Shown: positions 36,474 through 45,095 of the stretch, in pieces | Layout: the number at the start of each line of letters is the position of its first letter | Position numbering within the stretch: the stretch's first letter is position 1 | Assembly: GCA_023459055.1 (NCBI GenBank) | Contig: JAEWVR010000003.1 | Coordinates: 159,460-223,459 of the forward strand | DNA from: Fibrobacterota bacterium | GTDB taxonomy: Bacteria; Fibrobacterota; Chitinivibrionia; Chitinivibrionales; Chitinispirillaceae | Length of the DNA: 64,000 nucleotides | Reading direction: 5' to 3' | Position numbers and translations under genes: made by a program | Notes under the pieces: model-generated | Databases searched by the model: none | What the model was told of the DNA's origin: nothing | What the model saw: only the letters and a program-made list of their open reading frames with translations

Positions 36474-36827
36474 ATGCATGATGATCTTCTTTTTAAAAAA
36501 ACCTGTAAAGTACTCCTGTCACTCCTTTTCATTTTGTTGATCTCCCGTATCGACAAGTCCCCGCTGGATACACCTTCGACTATCCAGGTAATGCATTCAT
36601 CAGTGGAAGTTTCTTTTCTTGAAAAATCATCACAAACCGTTGATACATCACTATTTCTGATACCCCTTTATTTTGATCCATTTACTACACAAACATTTAA
36701 ACATCCGGCAACAATTTCATCGATACTTCCAAATCTGATTGATTCAGAAACTGCTGCAACCCTCTTCTGTAGATATATATGCCCTAACCGCAGTAATAAG
36801 GTTCTTACAAAAGTCCTGCTTATTTGA
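36474..36827 (+). CDS. Hypothetical small membrane-anchored protein
   Basis: 117 residues from the ATG at 36474 (GAGAG upstream). A hydrophobic N-terminal segment (LSLLFILLIS) suggests a signal or anchor. The mature part is Ser/Thr-rich with no known motif. It sits alone between kup and nhaD, transcribed away from kup. Coding potential is uncertain because the same DNA is open in several frames. Treat as possible. Confidence 0.35.
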   Translation: MHDDLLFKKTCKVLLSLLFILLISRIDKSPLDTPSTIQVMHSSVEVSFLEKSSQTVDTSLFLIPLYFDPFTTQTFKHPATISSILPNLIDSETAATLFCRYICPNRSNKVLTKVLLI

Positions 36828-36973
36828 TTCCTTAACATACTACAATACAACCTGAGTTTTTAAGATGGTATCGATCAGGCTGATTAGCAAGTATTCTGCA
36901 GTATGATCAAACGGTCGATTGCATACAGTACTTCGCACAATAAGCCTTGATCAATACACATCAACGACATCTG

Positions 36974-36985
36974 TATACCGGTATA
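36974..36985. promoter_or_regulatory. Palindrome upstream of nhaD
   Basis: TATACCGGTATA is a perfect 12-bp palindrome 70 bp before the nhaD ATG and could be an operator. No matching regulator is known in the window. Confidence 0.25.
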
Positions 36986-37053
36986 TACATGCAGGTATAT
37001 TTTTGTAGCATCATTTTATATTGTCAACTATTTACACTTAAGGAATTAAAGTC

Positions 37054-38331
37054 ATGACAACTCTAATTGTAACAATATTTGTTATCGGTTATTTTGCGAT
37101 TGCCCTTGAACACTACATAAAAGTCAATAAAACCGCCACTGCAATACTCACCGGTGTACTCTGTTGGACTGTCTATGTTCTTGCATCACCGGATAAGCAT
37201 GAGATCACCCGGCAACTTCTTGAACATGTCGGCGATTTTTCGGGAATACTTTTCTTCCTGCTCGGTGCAATGACCATAGTAGAACTCATTGATGCGCACG
37301 ATGGGTTCGATCTGATTACAAGCCGTATCGGAGTAAAATCCAAACGCTCACTTTTATGGGTAATTACCTGGATAGCGTTCTTTATGTCATCAATACTTGA
37401 CAATTTAACAACCTCCATAGTAATGGTTTCCCTGCTGTCAAAATTTAAAATGGAGAAAGAGGAACGGCTGCTGTTTGCATCAATGATCGTTATTGCAGCA
37501 AATGCAGGCGGCGCCTGGACAACTATCGGTGATGTCACCACGACGATGCTCTGGATTGCCGGACGAATTACATCACTTGAAATAATGAAAATGGCATTTA
37601 TTCCAAGTATTCTCAATGCACTTGTACCATTAGTAATCATTTCATTCTGGATAAAAGGTAATCTTGACAGAACTGAAACGAAGAACAGTTCAGCACCAAA
37701 AACACCAGCCTGGGAACGCAACACAGTACTCATACTTGGTTTGGGTGGACTTCTTTCTGTTCCTGTGTTTAAATCACTCACAGAGCTTCCGCCATTTATG
37801 GGAATGATTCTTGCATTAAGTGTGCTCTGGATTTTTACTGAATTCATGCATAGTAAAAAAAGTGATGAACAGAAGGAGGCATATTCTATTGTTCAGGCAT
37901 TACGTAATATTGATCTGGCAAGTGTACTGTTCTTTCTTGGAATTCTCACCTGTATAGCAGCACTACAGTCAATCGGTCAACTCGGAAGCTGGGCAACATA
38001 CCTTAATACTACCCTTAAGAATCCACTGTTAATTGATACAGCTATCGGCCTTCTTTCAGCGATAGTTGACAACGTACCACTTGTCGCTGGAACAATCGGA
38101 ATGTACACTCTTGACCAGTTCCCGGTTAATCATCAGTTCTGGGGCTACCTCTCCTACTGTGCGGGAACAGGAGGAAGTATTCTAATCATTGGTTCTGCTG
38201 CCGGTGTTGCCACAATGGGGCTTGTGAAAATCGATTTTATGTGGTATATGAAACGAATTGCACCTCCTGCACTTGCCGGTTATTTCGTCGGGGCGCTTTT
38301 TTATGCGATCCTTGAACCAATACTGCGATAG
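37054..38331 (+). CDS. nhaD: Na+/H+ antiporter NhaD
   Basis: 425 residues with about 12 membrane helices, ArsB/NhaD (IT) superfamily. FLLGAMTIVELIDAHDGFDLI, SSILDNLTTSIVMVSLL and IVDNVPLVAGTIGMY (the two DN helix breaks) are NhaD landmarks. It exchanges cytosolic Na+ for external H+ and supports growth at alkaline or saline conditions. The ATG has an AAGGA ribosome site. It shares no operon with the next gene, which has its own promoter. Confidence 0.92.
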   Translation: MTTLIVTIFVIGYFAIALEHYIKVNKTATAILTGVLCWTVYVLASPDKHEITRQLLEHVGDFSGILFFLLGAMTIVELIDAHDGFDLITSRIGVKSKRSLLWVITWIAFFMSSILDNLTTSIVMVSLLSKFKMEKEERLLFASMIVIAANAGGAWTTIGDVTTTMLWIAGRITSLEIMKMAFIPSILNALVPLVIISFWIKGNLDRTETKNSSAPKTPAWERNTVLILGLGGLLSVPVFKSLTELPPFMGMILALSVLWIFTEFMHSKKSDEQKEAYSIVQALRNIDLASVLFFLGILTCIAALQSIGQLGSWATYLNTTLKNPLLIDTAIGLLSAIVDNVPLVAGTIGMYTLDQFPVNHQFWGYLSYCAGTGGSILIIGSAAGVATMGLVKIDFMWYMKRIAPPALAGYFVGALFYAILEPILR

Positions 38332-38391
38332 TTTACAATTGATATTTTTTTAAACAGGTGTAATCCGGTTTAAAAAAATAAAAAAAATTAT

Positions 38392-38419
38392 TTGCATTTA
38401 TTTAAAAACGTTGTATATT
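38392..38419 (+). promoter_or_regulatory. Sigma-70-like promoter of the argD leader
   Basis: TTGCAT (38392-38397) and TATATT (38414-38419) are 16 bp apart, close to consensus. The start site should fall near 38426, that is, on the A of the leader ATG, which would make the leader mRNA leaderless. Confidence 0.65.
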
Positions 38420-38425
38420 TGAATT

Positions 38426-38518
38426 ATGAACACAAAACAGGTAAAACCAATATCTAAACAGAACAACCATGCAGCCCGCAAAGCCGCACGCTGTTTATAT
38501 ACATTGGGTGGATCCTGA
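38426..38518 (+). CDS. Putative leader peptide (attenuator) of argD
   Basis: A 30-codon ORF, too short for normal calling, from ATG 38426 to TGA 38516-38518. The second half reads HAARKAARC, with Arg codons (CGC) at 38477 and 38489. No Shine-Dalgarno is needed if transcription starts at the ATG, as the promoter predicts. The stop lies immediately after the antiterminator arm (38506-38515), so ribosome position there could choose between the two RNA folds. The link to arginine is inferred from the downstream argD and the two Arg codons; Asn, His and Lys codons are also present. Confidence 0.55.
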   Translation: MNTKQVKPISKQNNHAARKAARCLYTLGGS

Positions 38519-38583
38519 ACTTAGAATAATAGAAAACAAGACGTTTAAAAAGGATCCGCCCTGAAAAGGCCGGATCCTTTTTT
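38506..38583 (+). promoter_or_regulatory. Antiterminator/terminator attenuator of argD
   Basis: GGGTGGATCC (38506-38515) can pair over 10 bases (one G-U) with GGATCCGCCC (38552-38561). The same second strand is the 5' arm of a terminator (38547-38560 with 38568-38580) followed by a T-run to 38583. The two structures exclude each other, the standard logic of transcription attenuation. Confidence 0.65.
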
Positions 38584-38861
38584 GTTTTATGACTGTCAGC
38601 AAGCGCTAACAAAAGGAGAAAAATGATTACGCAAGGAGATGTTAAGGACGCACTGCAGCCATGCGTCCTGTCAGCCCGATCACTATTCAGATTGCACTAA
38701 TCTGTATATCTGAATATTCCATAACATTCATGTCTGGCTGGTAAAACATTGTAATCGTTTTTGCCGGATTAATTGCGACACTGGGAGCATTAAAACTCAT
38801 CAGCGTTAACGGAGTATCATCCGTTTAATTGAACGTCATTTTACATAAAGGCAATTATATT
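38584..38861 (+). other. argD leader downstream part, possible decayed small ORF
   Basis: AAAAGGAGAAAA precedes an ATG at 38623 that opens only 25 codons (stop 38698-38700). From about 38701 another frame reads as a short hydrophobic stretch (IVIVFAGLIATLGALKLISV) with one stop inside. Together they suggest a small gene that has decayed or a second regulated peptide. Nothing is recognisable. Confidence 0.35.
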
Positions 38862-40067
38862 ATGAACACTATAGAAATCGAGAACATGTATATGGTTAAT
38901 TTTACAGAAAAAATCCCTCTTTCATTTGAAAAGGGGCACGGGGTTCTGGTTCATGAGGAAAACGGAGATGAATATCTTGATTTCACATCAGGATGGGCGG
39001 TTACAAGTCTTGGCCATAGTCATCCGGTGATAGTAAATGCGATTACATCACAAAGTAAAAAGATGATTCACGGACCCAACGCAGGTCTTACCTACTCACC
39101 GGCACGGGCAGAATGCCTTCTTGCTCTTATTAACATTCTTCCCAAAGTAATGACAAAGGTGTTTTTTGTCAATAGCGGTGCGGAAGCAAATGATGCAGCA
39201 ATGAAACTTGCGCGGAAAATTACCGGTAAAAATAAAATTCTTTCTGCGTCAATGAGTTTCCATGGCAGGACGCTTGCGACGACATCTGCCACAGGGCAGC
39301 CGCTTTTAAGGGATAAATTTAATGTTCAGGTACCTTATCATGAATTCTTTGATATCAATGATTACGCCGGTTTTAAAAAGAAATTTGATAATGATACTGC
39401 TGCGGTTATCATTGAACCGATTCTTGGTGAAGGTGGGGTACATATTGTCGATAAGGATTTTCTTGTTTACCTGAGAAAATGCTGTTCGGACAACGGAACA
39501 CTCCTGATCATTGACGAAATCCAGACCGGATTCTACAGAACCGGACCTGCCTTTATGTCAATAGAGTATGATCTGAATCCGGACATGATCACTATGGCTA
39601 AAGGGATTGCTGGTGGTTTTCCGTTTGGAGCGGTTGCTGTAAATGACAAAGTGGCAGCGAAGCTTACGATGGGAGACCACGGCGGTACCTATAACGGTAA
39701 CCCGCTTGGATGTGCAGTTGCAGCCTCGGTTATTTCGTTTATGCAGAAAAATAATATTGAAGATAACGTCAAAGCCCAGGGTGCTCTCTTTGAAAAAAAG
39801 TTGCTTTCGTTAAAGAAGGAATACCCGTTTCTTATCAATACAGTCAGAGGGAAAGGGCTTTTGTGGGCAATTGAGTTCAGAAATAAAGAGTATGCAACCT
39901 ACCTCTTTGATAAAGCTCTTGAAAAAGGACTACTGTTAAACCTCAAACATGGTGTAGTGATAAGGCTTTTTCCTGCGCTTATTATCACCACTGAAGAAGT
40001 GAACGCTGCATTTGATATTATTTGCGGCATTGTAAAGGAGATGTCGGTTGAGTGTGTGGATCTGTAG
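38862..40067 (+). CDS. argD: Acetylornithine aminotransferase (class III PLP)
   Basis: 401 residues from the ATG at 38862. A TTG-initiated frame 33 bp upstream is less likely, since AAAGG lies before the ATG. The class III aminotransferase core has FFVNSGAEANDAAMKLARK, LLIIDEIQTGFYRTG with the cofactor Asp, and PLP Lys247 in MAKGIAGGFPFG. The length and NSGAEA/IDEIQTG pattern fit ArgD, which makes N-acetylornithine from the semialdehyde and glutamate in arginine synthesis. Related enzymes (ornithine or succinylornithine aminotransferase) are hard to exclude. No other arg gene is near. It lies behind the attenuator. Confidence 0.85.
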   Translation: MNTIEIENMYMVNFTEKIPLSFEKGHGVLVHEENGDEYLDFTSGWAVTSLGHSHPVIVNAITSQSKKMIHGPNAGLTYSPARAECLLALINILPKVMTKVFFVNSGAEANDAAMKLARKITGKNKILSASMSFHGRTLATTSATGQPLLRDKFNVQVPYHEFFDINDYAGFKKKFDNDTAAVIIEPILGEGGVHIVDKDFLVYLRKCCSDNGTLLIIDEIQTGFYRTGPAFMSIEYDLNPDMITMAKGIAGGFPFGAVAVNDKVAAKLTMGDHGGTYNGNPLGCAVAASVISFMQKNNIEDNVKAQGALFEKKLLSLKKEYPFLINTVRGKGLLWAIEFRNKEYATYLFDKALEKGLLLNLKHGVVIRLFPALIITTEEVNAAFDIICGIVKEMSVECVDL

Positions 40068-40075
40068 TATTGTAA

Positions 40076-40190
40076 GGATGGCCCTGCGTGGCCATCCCTT
40101 CCACCCCAGAAAACAATTTATATATCGTTTAATAAAATTGAATGATTGTTTGAACGTTTGCGTTGGAATCAGATGCCCACAAGGGGCATC
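40076..40190. repeat. Intergenic hairpins after argD
   Basis: GGATGGCC pairs with GGCCATCC (40076-40097), and GATGCCC with GGGCATC (40172-40190). Both lie between the convergent argD and CoADR-fusion genes and may help end transcription, though neither has a long T-run. Similar GGATGCCC/GGGCATCC palindromes are common intergenic repeats. Confidence 0.4.
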
Positions 40191-40319
40191 CCTACGGGAT
40201 CGGGACCGGGGGATATGGTAATGATTTTTCAAAATGTTGATTGTTACATAACAATGTGGTGACATTGAAAAACCGATTGTACCATTTTGGAAACCACCCC
40301 AACCCCCGTAACAACCATA

Positions 40320-42761
40320 TCATATAAAAATATTATACCCTGCGTTATCTGCCTTCTCAAGATATGATGCCACACCGCCAATTTCGACACCGTCGATCAG
40401 TTCCTCTTTCTTTATTCCCATAATATCCATTGACATACTACATGCAACAAACCTGACATTATTCTTCTGTGCTGCAGCCATCAATTCCTGAAGACTCAGC
40501 ACATTTTTCTTTTTCATAATCTGCCTGATCATAAGCGTTCCCATACCACCCATCTTCATTTTTGAAAGTGTTACCTTTGATGCTCCCCGGGGCATCATCA
40601 TGCCGAACATTTTCTCAATTAGATTTTTCTTTACAGGTACATGATAATCTCTCCGCAAAAGATTTAGTCCCCAGAATGTAAAGAACATGGTGATTTCGCT
40701 TCCCGTTGATGCCGCGCCGTTGGCAATAATAAACGCAGCCATCATTTTATCAAAATCATTGGAAAATACAACCATCGTCTTTTTATCCCGTGATGTCTCC
40801 GGGATGCGGCAAACATCCTGTGCTTTGCCCTTCTTTACTGTTGCAATGTAATATCCATTCTCCGCTTTAAGTGACAACAGGGAGTTATTTGTCCGCGTAC
40901 ACCACGCCGGGATATCGGCGGCAAAACCCATCTCTGTCGCCTTGATCTCAACAACCTCGTCAACACTCATCTGGTCAATTGCCGCTTTAAGTTTCATAAT
41001 CGGCCCCGGACACTGAAGACCACAGGCATCAACTACTTTTTTTTTTACATTTTCGGATTCACCACTCGGTGATGAACACACTGACTGCGATAGCGGCTTC
41101 AGGTATGATGCCTCACTGTCGTGCTTTTTGTAGGTCATAAATGTCTTGTATCCACCACTGAGATTGATTGCGTTAAATCCGTTTTGAATCAGAATGCGTG
41201 TTGCAACATGCCCGCGCAATCCAACCTGACAATACACAAGTATTGGTTTACTTTTATCAAGTTCTCCAATCCGTTTTCTTAGCTCGTCAACAGGAATATG
41301 CATTGCTCCATCAATGCGTCCCTGTTCGTACTCTGATGCAGTACGAACATCCAAAAGTATTGCCCCGTTTCTCTTCTTTTCAAGCTCATCCGCATACCAT
41401 ACCGGAGTAAGCCCTTTTAAAATATTCTCTGCTGTAAACCCTGCAATATTTACGGCATCCTTTGCAGAACCATACGGCGGCGCATATGCAAGCTCCAGTT
41501 CAGACAAATCAACAACGGTCAGACCATGACGAATCGCAGTGGCAAAAATATCGATACGTTTATCAACACCATCAGAACCGATCACCTGTGCACCGATCAG
41601 TTTTCCGGTATCGGGAGCAAAGAGTATCTTTATTGACATTGGAAAAGATCCAGGATAATACCCGGCATGACTTCCCGAGTGTGTGTATGACTTGACATAT
41701 TTAACATTATTTCTAATTGCTGTTTTTTCATTCATACCACTTACAGCTGCTGTAAGATCAAAAATCTTGCAAATAGCGGTACCCTGTGTATTCTTATACG
41801 TTGAACCTGTACCTGCAATATTATCTGCAATTATTCTGGCCTGACGGTTTGCGGGGCCGGCCAGCGGCACCATAACCTTATTACCGGAAACAAAGTCCGT
41901 TACCTCGACGGCATCACCGGCAGCATATACATTTTCATCACTGGTTTTCATGTGATTATCAACAATAATTGCACCGCGATCGTTAACTGCGATTCCCGCT
42001 TCCTTGACAAATTTTGTATCGGGCTTGACACCTATAGCAAGGATTACAATGTCAACTGTAACATTTTTACCGCTTTTCAATTGAATTTCAATGGTACCAT
42101 CCGGTTTCTCAACAAATGCAGAAGCACCGTCTGATAGCAGTAGCCTTACACCGTTAAGTTCAAGATGCTGATGAATAATCTGTGCCATTTCCGGGTCTGC
42201 AGGAGCAAATACCTGATCGAGCATCTCTATTTGTGTGACATCAATATCTCTGTGCCGAAGCGCTTCGGCCATTTCAAGTCCGATAAACCCGCCCCCCACT
42301 ACTGCGGCATGCTTTACATTTTTTGAATCAACAAGTGTTTTTATTTTATCCATGTCCGGAATATTTCTGAGTGTAAATATTTTTTTCGATTCAATGCCCG
42401 GAATTGGTGGACGTAATGGTTCTGCACCCGGAGAAAGTACCAGATAGTCATAGGATTCATCATACGTACGACCTTCACTGCGGACGGTTACGGTTTTTTT
42501 TGATGTATCAACTGCAATGACTTCCGAATGAATCCTTATATCAATATTAAACCGTGCATTAAACCGGTCTGGCGACTGAATTATCAGATTGTCACGATCC
42601 TTTATTTCGTTACCGATATGATAGGGTAAACCACAGTTCGCAAAGGAGATATACTCACCCTTCTCAAACATGATAATTTGTGCAGTTTCGTCAAGACGTC
42701 TCATACGTGCACAGAAACTCGCACCACCGGCAACACCACCGACAACTAGTATTTTTTTCAT
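40320..42761 (-). CDS. CoA-disulfide reductase-rhodanese-TusA-DsrE fusion
   Basis: 813 residues with four modules. First is an FAD/NAD(P)H pyridine nucleotide-disulfide oxidoreductase of the CoA-disulfide/persulfide reductase type (1-450): FAD loop GGVAGG, redox Cys43 in ANCGLPYHIG, VYAAGDAVEV. Next, a rhodanese (about 455-545, Cys511 in CQVGLRG), a TusA/SirA-like sulfur carrier (575-645, CGLQCPGP with Cys580 and Cys584) and a DsrE/F-like domain (about 660-813, Cys774 in FVACSMSM). The design suggests that sulfane sulfur is taken up, carried and reduced on one chain. It is downstream of trxA on the same strand, so both are probably under the sigma-54 promoter. Confidence 0.9.
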   Translation of the reverse strand: MKKILVVGGVAGGASFCARMRRLDETAQIIMFEKGEYISFANCGLPYHIGNEIKDRDNLIIQSPDRFNARFNIDIRIHSEVIAVDTSKKTVTVRSEGRTYDESYDYLVLSPGAEPLRPPIPGIESKKIFTLRNIPDMDKIKTLVDSKNVKHAAVVGGGFIGLEMAEALRHRDIDVTQIEMLDQVFAPADPEMAQIIHQHLELNGVRLLLSDGASAFVEKPDGTIEIQLKSGKNVTVDIVILAIGVKPDTKFVKEAGIAVNDRGAIIVDNHMKTSDENVYAAGDAVEVTDFVSGNKVMVPLAGPANRQARIIADNIAGTGSTYKNTQGTAICKIFDLTAAVSGMNEKTAIRNNVKYVKSYTHSGSHAGYYPGSFPMSIKILFAPDTGKLIGAQVIGSDGVDKRIDIFATAIRHGLTVVDLSELELAYAPPYGSAKDAVNIAGFTAENILKGLTPVWYADELEKKRNGAILLDVRTASEYEQGRIDGAMHIPVDELRKRIGELDKSKPILVYCQVGLRGHVATRILIQNGFNAINLSGGYKTFMTYKKHDSEASYLKPLSQSVCSSPSGESENVKKKVVDACGLQCPGPIMKLKAAIDQMSVDEVVEIKATEMGFAADIPAWCTRTNNSLLSLKAENGYYIATVKKGKAQDVCRIPETSRDKKTMVVFSNDFDKMMAAFIIANGAASTGSEITMFFTFWGLNLLRRDYHVPVKKNLIEKMFGMMMPRGASKVTLSKMKMGGMGTLMIRQIMKKKNVLSLQELMAAAQKNNVRFVACSMSMDIMGIKKEELIDGVEIGGVASYLEKADNAGYNIFI

Positions 42762-42879
42762 GATTATGCTCCACTTGTATCATTGTATATCATTCTTCAA
42801 TAATTACAGAGAGCGGGCTTATAGTGTCCCGCTCTCTTTGTACCTTAACCATCACTTTACTGAATCAAAATAAATCATT

Positions 42880-43191
42880 CTAAACCGAAAGTGCATTAAG
42901 ATACACCTGTTCAGGTTGAACACCTACAAACTCCCTCACCACCTGACCATTTTTAAAAATTATCACCGTTGGAATTCCGGTAATCCCGTATTGACTTGAT
43001 GTAACAGGATTTTCATCCACATTCAGTTTGTATACTTTTGCTTTTCCAGCTACTTTTTCACCTATTCGTTCGATAATCGGACCAACCATTCTGCATGGAC
43101 CACACCATGAAGCCCAAAAATCGACCAGTACTGGTTCTGATGCCTCAATGACATCTTTTTTGAAGCTTAGATCACTTGTTGCGTTTGCCAT
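42880..43191 (-). CDS. trxA: Thioredoxin
   Basis: 103 residues from the ATG at 43191, chosen for its strong ribosome site (GGGAGG) and because the frame upstream to 43266 would cross the sigma-54 promoter. The active site WCGPC (Cys30, Cys33) follows VLVDFWAS, and GIPTVIIFKNGQ contains the cis-Pro. It is a cytosolic disulfide reductase and likely partner of the adjacent fusion enzyme. The gap to that gene is 118 bp. Transcription probably starts near 43232. Confidence 0.95.
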   Translation of the reverse strand: MANATSDLSFKKDVIEASEPVLVDFWASWCGPCRMVGPIIERIGEKVAGKAKVYKLNVDENPVTSSQYGITGIPTVIIFKNGQVVREFVGVQPEQVYLNALSV

Positions 43192-43242
43192 ATATTCCTC
43201 CCGGATTTTTTTGTTTACAGTTTTTTTCCTGTTTAGAGATAC

Positions 43243-43258
43243 TGCAACCTCCATGCCA
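43243..43258 (-). promoter_or_regulatory. Sigma-54 (-24/-12) promoter of trxA
   Basis: On the minus strand, TGGCATGGAGGTTGCA matches TGGCACGN4TTGCW at all four key bases: GG at 43257-43256 and GC at 43245-43244, with 10 bases between. The predicted start is about 40 bp before the trxA ATG. The divergent gene at 43482 encodes a sigma-54 activator. Confidence 0.8.
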
Positions 43259-43367
43259 ACAAACAACGGAATGCTTTTATAAGCAGATCAAGCATCATAT
43301 CATATTATAATATCAATACGTTACAACATCTATACTGCATTAATCCGACTTTTTGTTAAATCAGGTT

Positions 43368-43450
43368 TGCAACACGATATGCAACAATTGTATATTGCAC
43401 TTGCAACACATTCAACATGTGCATCACAGTGCATTGTCACATATGCAACA
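43368..43450. promoter_or_regulatory. Iterated TGCAACA sites (enhancer array)
   Basis: TGCAACA occurs at 43368, 43380, 43402 and 43444, and TTCAACATGTGCA nearby is related. The spacing (12, 22 and 42 bp) is near 1, 2 and 4 helical turns. The array is 135-220 bp upstream of the predicted trxA start, the typical distance for an upstream activator. It also overlaps the leader region of the activator gene, so autoregulation is possible. Confidence 0.6.
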
Positions 43451-43481
43451 TATAATTCCTATTGAACCAACAGGAGTAACC

Positions 43482-44903
43482 ATGCAGTGCTTTACTGGTA
43501 ACCACCTTAGCCCACAATGCCTTGAAGCTATCCTGGAAACTATTGCAGAGGGGCTGATCCTGATTGACACTGACGGAACAATAAAATATTGTAACAACGC
43601 GATGATCGAAATGACCGGAAAAACAAAAGACCATATCGTTGGTGAAAAATGTTGTTCACTCATGAATACCATATGTGAGCCTCCACCATTATGTACTCTT
43701 TTCAAAGACACAAGCATTACCAATAAAGAATGCACCGTGCTTCACACAAACGGCAAAGCTGTACCTGTACTAAAGAACGCAAAAGTACTCAAAGATCACA
43801 ATGGAACAATCATCGGTGCGATTGAAACATTTACCGACATTTCAATTTTACGAACAACAGAAAACCGGCTTGCGGTTCTTGAAAATCAGATAAAAAAGGT
43901 TGATGGATTCGGGAAGATTGTCGGAAAAAGTCACCGTATGATTGAACTTTACAACATGATAGAGCTCGCTGCAGCATCCAATACATCAGTGCTGATCACC
44001 GGAGAAACCGGTACCGGAAAAGAACTGGTTGCTCAATCAATTCATGAAAATAGTGTTCGAAGCAATAAACCAATGATAAAACTTAACTGCAGTGCACTTC
44101 CGGAATCACTTCTCGAAAGTGAACTTTTCGGACATGCAAAAGGCTCGTTTACCGGTGCTATCAAGGATAAAACAGGACGTTTCGAGATGGCTGACGGCAG
44201 CACGCTGTTTCTTGATGAAATCGGAGAGTTGTCTCCACTTATTCAGGTAAAGCTGCTCCGTTTTCTTCAGGAGAAGGAGTTCGAGCGTGTGGGTGAGAAT
44301 ATTACCCGAAAATCTGATGTCCGTATAATTACTGCAACGCACAGAGATCTCAGAAAGATGGTTGCTGATGGCGTTTTCAGGGAAGACCTGTATTACCGGC
44401 TGAAAGTATTTCCCCTGCATATTCCCCCTCTTCGCGAACGTAAAGAGGATATAGGGGCACTGATCGATCATTTTATTGCTAAATTCAATCAGGAAACCGG
44501 AAAAACAATTAAGGGACTCACTCACGACAGTGCTATCACCATGATGGACTACTGCTGGCCGGGAAATATCCGGGAACTTGAGAATGCGATTGAGCATGCA
44601 TTTGTCACCTGTAAAGATGACCTAATCGACATCTTCGATCTTCCGCTTGAAATCCGCAAGGTTGAATTACGGAAAGGAATCTGTTCAACAGGACAACAGG
44701 CTGATTTAAATCCTGTTCAGTACACGGCGCAATCATCAGTAAAAGATTATTTTCCATTCCATCGGAAAATAACCGACGAAGAATTCAATACACTATTTAT
44801 TGAATGCAAAGGCAACCAGAGCGAAATCGCACGACGTCTTGGCATTGACAGAACAACAGTTTGGAGACGTATTAACAAAATAAAAACAACAAGTAAAAAA
44901 TAA
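43482..44903 (+). CDS. Sigma-54-dependent activator with Cys-rich PAS domain
   Basis: 473 residues from the ATG at 43482 (AGGAG upstream; the frame to 43353 has no good start). The PAS domain (about 12-125) carries Cys37, 57, 58, 65, 71 and 84, beyond a usual PAS. The AAA+ domain (145-385) has Walker A GETGTGKE (174-181) and the sigma-54 contact loop GSFTGA. The C-terminal Fis-type helix-turn-helix shows GNQSEIARRLGIDRTTVWRRI. No receiver domain, so it senses a signal directly through PAS, plausibly redox or sulfur via Cys. It is divergent from trxA and the CoADR fusion, which are the likely targets. Confidence 0.92.
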   Translation: MQCFTGNHLSPQCLEAILETIAEGLILIDTDGTIKYCNNAMIEMTGKTKDHIVGEKCCSLMNTICEPPPLCTLFKDTSITNKECTVLHTNGKAVPVLKNAKVLKDHNGTIIGAIETFTDISILRTTENRLAVLENQIKKVDGFGKIVGKSHRMIELYNMIELAAASNTSVLITGETGTGKELVAQSIHENSVRSNKPMIKLNCSALPESLLESELFGHAKGSFTGAIKDKTGRFEMADGSTLFLDEIGELSPLIQVKLLRFLQEKEFERVGENITRKSDVRIITATHRDLRKMVADGVFREDLYYRLKVFPLHIPPLRERKEDIGALIDHFIAKFNQETGKTIKGLTHDSAITMMDYCWPGNIRELENAIEHAFVTCKDDLIDIFDLPLEIRKVELRKGICSTGQQADLNPVQYTAQSSVKDYFPFHRKITDEEFNTLFIECKGNQSEIARRLGIDRTTVWRRINKIKTTSKK

Positions 44904-45095
44904 GGGAGATACCAGATACTGTCAACTTGATTTCAGGTATTCGATTTTTTGTAACAATTCATTAAAATTTCCAATGAATGTTCATAATCGTCCTCATTTC
45001 GAGATTTACTATTTCCGGTATACCATATTCCATGCATTCCGATCCGCTGTGCAGGCAGGACATCCAATTGTAAACGATCACCAACCATGCATTGC

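Noticed and set aside
38500..38520. T-box antiterminator (GGGTGG...CC)
   Set aside because: GGGTGGATCC recalls the T-box core, but the element is too short for Stem I and lacks the GGNACCGCG ending. A leader-peptide attenuator explains it better.
43353..43481. Upstream extension of the PAS activator
   Set aside because: The His/Cys-rich translation here is the TGCAACA array read as protein; the ATG at 43482 has the ribosome site.
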